Assembly: GCA_002730035.1 (NCBI GenBank)
Contig: PBYU01000068.1
Location: forward strand, 1-64,000
Origin: Gammaproteobacteria bacterium
GTDB lineage: Bacteria > Pseudomonadota > Gammaproteobacteria > Pseudomonadales > Pseudohongiellaceae
Direction: 5' to 3'
Length of the DNA: 64,000 nt
Below the pieces are notes generated by a model. The model did no database searches. It was not told where the DNA came from and saw only the letters and a program-made list of their open reading frames with translations. The position numbers and the translations under genes are program-made. Below are positions 60,142-64,000 of this stretch, piece after piece (the stretch's first letter is position 1; each line of letters opens with the position of its first letter).

Positions 60142-63100
60142 ATGAAATCTTATATAGACGCGGCAATTTCCAGGTCTCGCACCACACTGAGCATTTTCGT
60201 GGTCACCATGCTCGCTGGCCTGGCAGCCTACCTGTCGATTCCGGTAGAGATGTTTCCCGATATTCAGGTGCCCTATGTAGTAACTACTATTATTCATGAA
60301 GGCATCTCACCGGAAGACGCCGAACGCCTGCTTGCCAAGCCTGCCGAACTGGAACTCAAGACACTCGATGGCATAACAGAAATCAGCTCCTTCTCCAGCG
60401 AGGGCGCCGCCACCATCATGACCGAGTTCGATATCAGTTTCGAATCATCGACAGCGCTGGCTGAAGTGCGGGAAGCGGTTAATCGTGCCAAGGCGCGCTT
60501 TCCGCAGTCCACTGAAGAACCCATCATCCAGGAGGTGTCTGCAGTGCAGATGCCCATCGTGCAGATCGCTATCGGCGGCCAGGGCGTGCCCGAGCGGGTA
60601 TTGTTGAGAATCGCTGAAGACCTGCAGAGAGAAATTGAAATCCTGCCCCAGGTGCTCGAGGCACCCATGGTAGGTAATCGTGAAGAACTACTTGAAGCTG
60701 TCATCGATCCCTCCAAGCTGGAGACCTACGGCATTCCCAATAGCGCCATCGTGCAGACCGTAAGCAGCAACAACCGACTCATCGCAGCGGGCCAGATCGA
60801 CACCGGTCAGGGCAGTTTCTCTGTAAAGGTTCCTGGTCTGATCGAAAACGCCGATGACCTGTTCAATTTACCGCTGGCTTCCACAGATTTAGGCGTTATT
60901 ACTATCTCTGACATTGCCGATGTGAGGAGAACGTTTAAAGACGCGACTCGCTATTCATATGCCAATGGCACCCAGACGATTGCGTTGAATGTAATGAAGC
61001 GCAAGGGCGCGAATCTTGTTGGGGCCATGGAAGAGATCGATGCACTGGTGGAACAGGTGCGTCCCAGCCTGCCGCCCGCTGTCACTCTTTCCTATATCAA
61101 TAACAGCGTGCCGATGGTGCTGGAACAGAACTCCGGATTGTCCGGCAATATGGCAACCGCTATGGTGCTGGTACTTATTGTCGTGATCGCATCGGTAGGA
61201 GTGCGATCCGGACTGCTGGTCACGCTGGCCGTGCCCTTCTCCTTCTTCTTCGCATTCATAGTTATCAGCCTGCTGGATTTCACCTATAACTTCATGGTGA
61301 TCTTCGGCTTATTGCTGGGTCTCGGAATGCTGATCGACGGCGCGATTGTGATGGTTGAGTACGCCGATCGGAAAATGGCTGAAGGCCTGGATAGCAAGGA
61401 AGCCTATAAGGCCTCAGTGCAGCGCATGTTCTGGCCAATCACAGCATCCACCGCTACTACGCTGGCAGCTTTCCTGCCGATCATGTTCTGGCCGGGTGTA
61501 TCTGGTCAATTCATGAGTTACCTACCGATAACCGTATTCGCAGTCCTTACTGGCTCACTATTCTATGCCCTGTTATTCACGCCTGCCATCGGTGCCTTAA
61601 TCGGTAAGTCCAGCGACGCAGACAGGGTATACCTGAAGAATCTCGAAGATGGTGATCCTGAGAAAGCAATCGGTGTGACTGGTCTCTATGCGCGAGTACT
61701 GGAATTTGCGGTACGAATTCCAATAACGGTTTTCACCCTCAGCATCGTATCGTTGGTAACAATCGTGTTCGCCTATGACCGCTGGGGATCCGGTATCGAG
61801 TTCTTCGTGTCATCGGAGCCTTTGCAGACTCAGGTACAGGTTTTTGCCAGGGGAAATCTGTCACCGGCTGAGCTCCGGGACATCATGCTGGATGCCGAAG
61901 CACGAATTGAGGAGATTGGTTTCTACTCCGGCATCATGACCCAATCCGGTGCTGGGCAACAGATGGGCGGCTCACAGCAATCTGCGCCCGACCTGATAGG
62001 CACCATCTTCATCGAATTGACCGATCGCCGCGAGCGGGAACTGGATGGCTTTCAGATTGAGAACATGTATCGAGAGGCCATCTCGCAGCTACCCGGCGTC
62101 AGAGCTGAAATAGTCTCAATCGAACAAGGACCCCCTGTCGGCAAGGAAATTCAGATCGAATTGTCTGGCGAAGACCTGGACCTACTCTTCGCTGAGGCCG
62201 ACCGAATTCGATACTTCATGGAAAACGAAATGACCGGCCTCATCGATATCGATGACACGGCACCTATTCCAGGTATCGAATGGCAAATCGACGTGGACCG
62301 AGCCCAAGCGGCTATGCTGGGTGCCAACATGACTGAAATCGGCACCGCCATTCAGTTACTCACCAATGGCATCTATATGGGCGACTACCGTCCCGATGAC
62401 AGCGAAACGGAAGTCGATATTCGTGTGCGTTACCCCATGGAATATCGCGGCATCGATCAACTCGACTCGATACGTATCAGCACCAGCAACGGCCCGGTGC
62501 CGATCAGCAGCTTCGTAACACGGCAGGCCAGGCAAAAAGTCAGCTCAATTCAACGCGTAGACGGCAATCGTGTAGTCTATATACGAGCCAATCCTGCGCC
62601 CGGTGTATTCGCCGATAGCAAACTGCAGGAACTTGAGAACTACATGAGCGACAACCCGCCCCTCAATGGTGTGTTTTTCCAGTTCCGTGGCGCCAATGAA
62701 GAACAGGAAGAATCCGCCGCATTTCTGGTGCTGGCATTTGCCCTTTCCATGGCGCTGATGGCCATGCTGCTGGTTACGCAGTTCAACAGTTACTACCAGG
62801 CACTGCTCATTCTTTCTTCAGTACTACTATCCACAACCGGTGTACTGCTGGGATTGCTCACAACCGGTCAGCCCTTCAGTGTTATGCTCACCGGCATCGG
62901 TATCGTTGCCCTGGCGGGTATTATCGTAAACAACAATATCGTGTTGATAGACACGTTCAATGTGCTCAAGGCGGAAAATCCCAATTGGAGCCTGAAAGAA
63001 GTCATCGTGCACACCGGTGTACAACGTCTTCGCCCGGTGTTTCTCACTACGTTTACCACGGGTTTTGGTCTGTTACCGCTGGCAATGAACATGTCCGTTG

Positions 63101-63303
63101 ATCTGGTTGGGGCCGAGATAGAAATCGGTGGCCCGATCGCTTCCCAGTGGGCAGGTCTCGCCTCTACCATAGTGTTCGGGCTGTCATTCGCCACCATACT
63201 TACCCTGATAGTAACTCCGGCCATGCTAGCGTTACCGGCTCGGTTGAGTACGATGTTTAACAGACAAGCAGCACCGATCGCTCGAGTAGAACCGAGTTTT
63301 TAA
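60142..63303 (+). CDS. RND family efflux permease
   Basis: 1053 aa; PDIQVPYVVTTIIHEGISPEDAERLLAKPAE, GLLLGLGMLIDGAIVMVEYADR, GIGIVALAGIIVNNNIVLID. Confidence 0.94.
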   Translation: MKSYIDAAISRSRTTLSIFVVTMLAGLAAYLSIPVEMFPDIQVPYVVTTIIHEGISPEDAERLLAKPAELELKTLDGITEISSFSSEGAATIMTEFDISFESSTALAEVREAVNRAKARFPQSTEEPIIQEVSAVQMPIVQIAIGGQGVPERVLLRIAEDLQREIEILPQVLEAPMVGNREELLEAVIDPSKLETYGIPNSAIVQTVSSNNRLIAAGQIDTGQGSFSVKVPGLIENADDLFNLPLASTDLGVITISDIADVRRTFKDATRYSYANGTQTIALNVMKRKGANLVGAMEEIDALVEQVRPSLPPAVTLSYINNSVPMVLEQNSGLSGNMATAMVLVLIVVIASVGVRSGLLVTLAVPFSFFFAFIVISLLDFTYNFMVIFGLLLGLGMLIDGAIVMVEYADRKMAEGLDSKEAYKASVQRMFWPITASTATTLAAFLPIMFWPGVSGQFMSYLPITVFAVLTGSLFYALLFTPAIGALIGKSSDADRVYLKNLEDGDPEKAIGVTGLYARVLEFAVRIPITVFTLSIVSLVTIVFAYDRWGSGIEFFVSSEPLQTQVQVFARGNLSPAELRDIMLDAEARIEEIGFYSGIMTQSGAGQQMGGSQQSAPDLIGTIFIELTDRRERELDGFQIENMYREAISQLPGVRAEIVSIEQGPPVGKEIQIELSGEDLDLLFAEADRIRYFMENEMTGLIDIDDTAPIPGIEWQIDVDRAQAAMLGANMTEIGTAIQLLTNGIYMGDYRPDDSETEVDIRVRYPMEYRGIDQLDSIRISTSNGPVPISSFVTRQARQKVSSIQRVDGNRVVYIRANPAPGVFADSKLQELENYMSDNPPLNGVFFQFRGANEEQEESAAFLVLAFALSMALMAMLLVTQFNSYYQALLILSSVLLSTTGVLLGLLTTGQPFSVMLTGIGIVALAGIIVNNNIVLIDTFNVLKAENPNWSLKEVIVHTGVQRLRPVFLTTFTTGFGLLPLAMNMSVDLVGAEIEIGGPIASQWAGLASTIVFGLSFATILTLIVTPAMLALPARLSTMFNRQAAPIARVEPSF

Positions 63304-63337
63304 ACGAAACTACTCAGAAAATTTGGAATCCTCAGGG

Positions 63338-64000
63338 CTATTGAGTATCGACAGCGATAGCCATCCAGCCGATAAACATTTCTTCCCAGGACTGCCCACC
63401 CCAACCGACATCGATATCCGAATTCGGGTTACCCGGATTCGCCGAGGAATTATCGAACACACCGTCGGTGACGATGGTGGTTCCCGCCGGTAGAAACTTG
63501 GGCTCCTTCAACCAGTAATCCATCTGCCACTGGAATTGGAAGTTAGGCACGGATAGCAGCTGCTCACTGTTACCATCCGGATACACTGCCGTGTATTTCA
63601 TGCTCTTACCTCGGTAGCGCATATGGGGCGACATCGCATACAGATAGGAATCGTCATTTAAGACAATGCTGGCACTGGCCTGGTAGTTGTGTGCACCTGC
63701 AGGAATATAGATATCCTCGTTCACGGTAATAGGGTTCATCAGGGTTTGTTGTGGCGCTTGCTCGGCATAATGCAGACCCAGACGGGTTTGATCCGTCGTG
63801 GCCAGTCCATTGGTAGTGTAATGTATCTGCATGACGAGCCTGTCATTACTGGAAAATTTTTGTGCGATTCCTTCTGGATAGGAAATGCTTGCCTTGCCTG
63901 GCGCATAGGCGGCCATATCCAGCAACGCTTGCTCACCGCTGTAGGACTTATCCTGAGTGAATATTCGGGCATGGTGCACCACAGCCGGATCACCGAGATC
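63338..64000 (-). CDS. C-terminal part of a copper type II monooxygenase-like (PHM-fold) protein, truncated by window edge
   Basis: Frame stays open to 64000 (DLGDPAVVHHARIF...); RLVMQIHYTT, MSPHMRYRGKSMKYTAVYPDG. Confidence 0.55.
   Translation of the reverse strand, partial: DLGDPAVVHHARIFTQDKSYSGEQALLDMAAYAPGKASISYPEGIAQKFSSNDRLVMQIHYTTNGLATTDQTRLGLHYAEQAPQQTLMNPITVNEDIYIPAGAHNYQASASIVLNDDSYLYAMSPHMRYRGKSMKYTAVYPDGNSEQLLSVPNFQFQWQMDYWLKEPKFLPAGTTIVTDGVFDNSSANPGNPNSDIDVGWGGQSWEEMFIGWMAIAVDTQ

Overview
The 64 kb window looks like a gammaproteobacterial chromosome segment. This lineage call is inferred from gene content and order only. Most of it is ordinary core and metabolic sequence: leuB / leuA-like, lptF-lptG / pepA-holC-valS, ispH-fkpB-ileS-ribF, an NAD-type formate dehydrogenase operon (fdsGBA-fdhD-fdsD), glnK-amtB, a RegBA-type two-component system and an RND efflux pair. 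No CRISPR array, rRNA or complete tRNA was found, and no intact mobile element. A truncated integrase N-terminus lies at the left edge next to a tRNA-3'-end-like sequence. Observations most worth a second look: (1) an ATP-grasp gene coupled by an 8-bp overlap to a two-domain acyltransferase resembling OlsF-type ornithine-lipid synthases; (2) an orphan transcription unit at 43.55-43.79 kb with a sigma70-like promoter, a 34-aa ORF and a strong terminator; (3) a 10-bp tandem array that repeats a Shine-Dalgarno-like motif just before a start codon; (4) a beta-helix gene with two in-frame stops and a frameshift, and two further genes each one nucleotide out of frame, one of them in a T6 tract; (5) a -24/-12 (sigma54-like) site upstream of a secreted VNG-repeat protein; (6) a RegB-like kinase with Ala in place of the acidic residue after the phospho-accepting His; (7) a hairpin-rich CAGGGATG intergenic repeat. 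I found no clearly novel multi-gene defence or mobile system. All assignments come from reading the sequence, with no database search.
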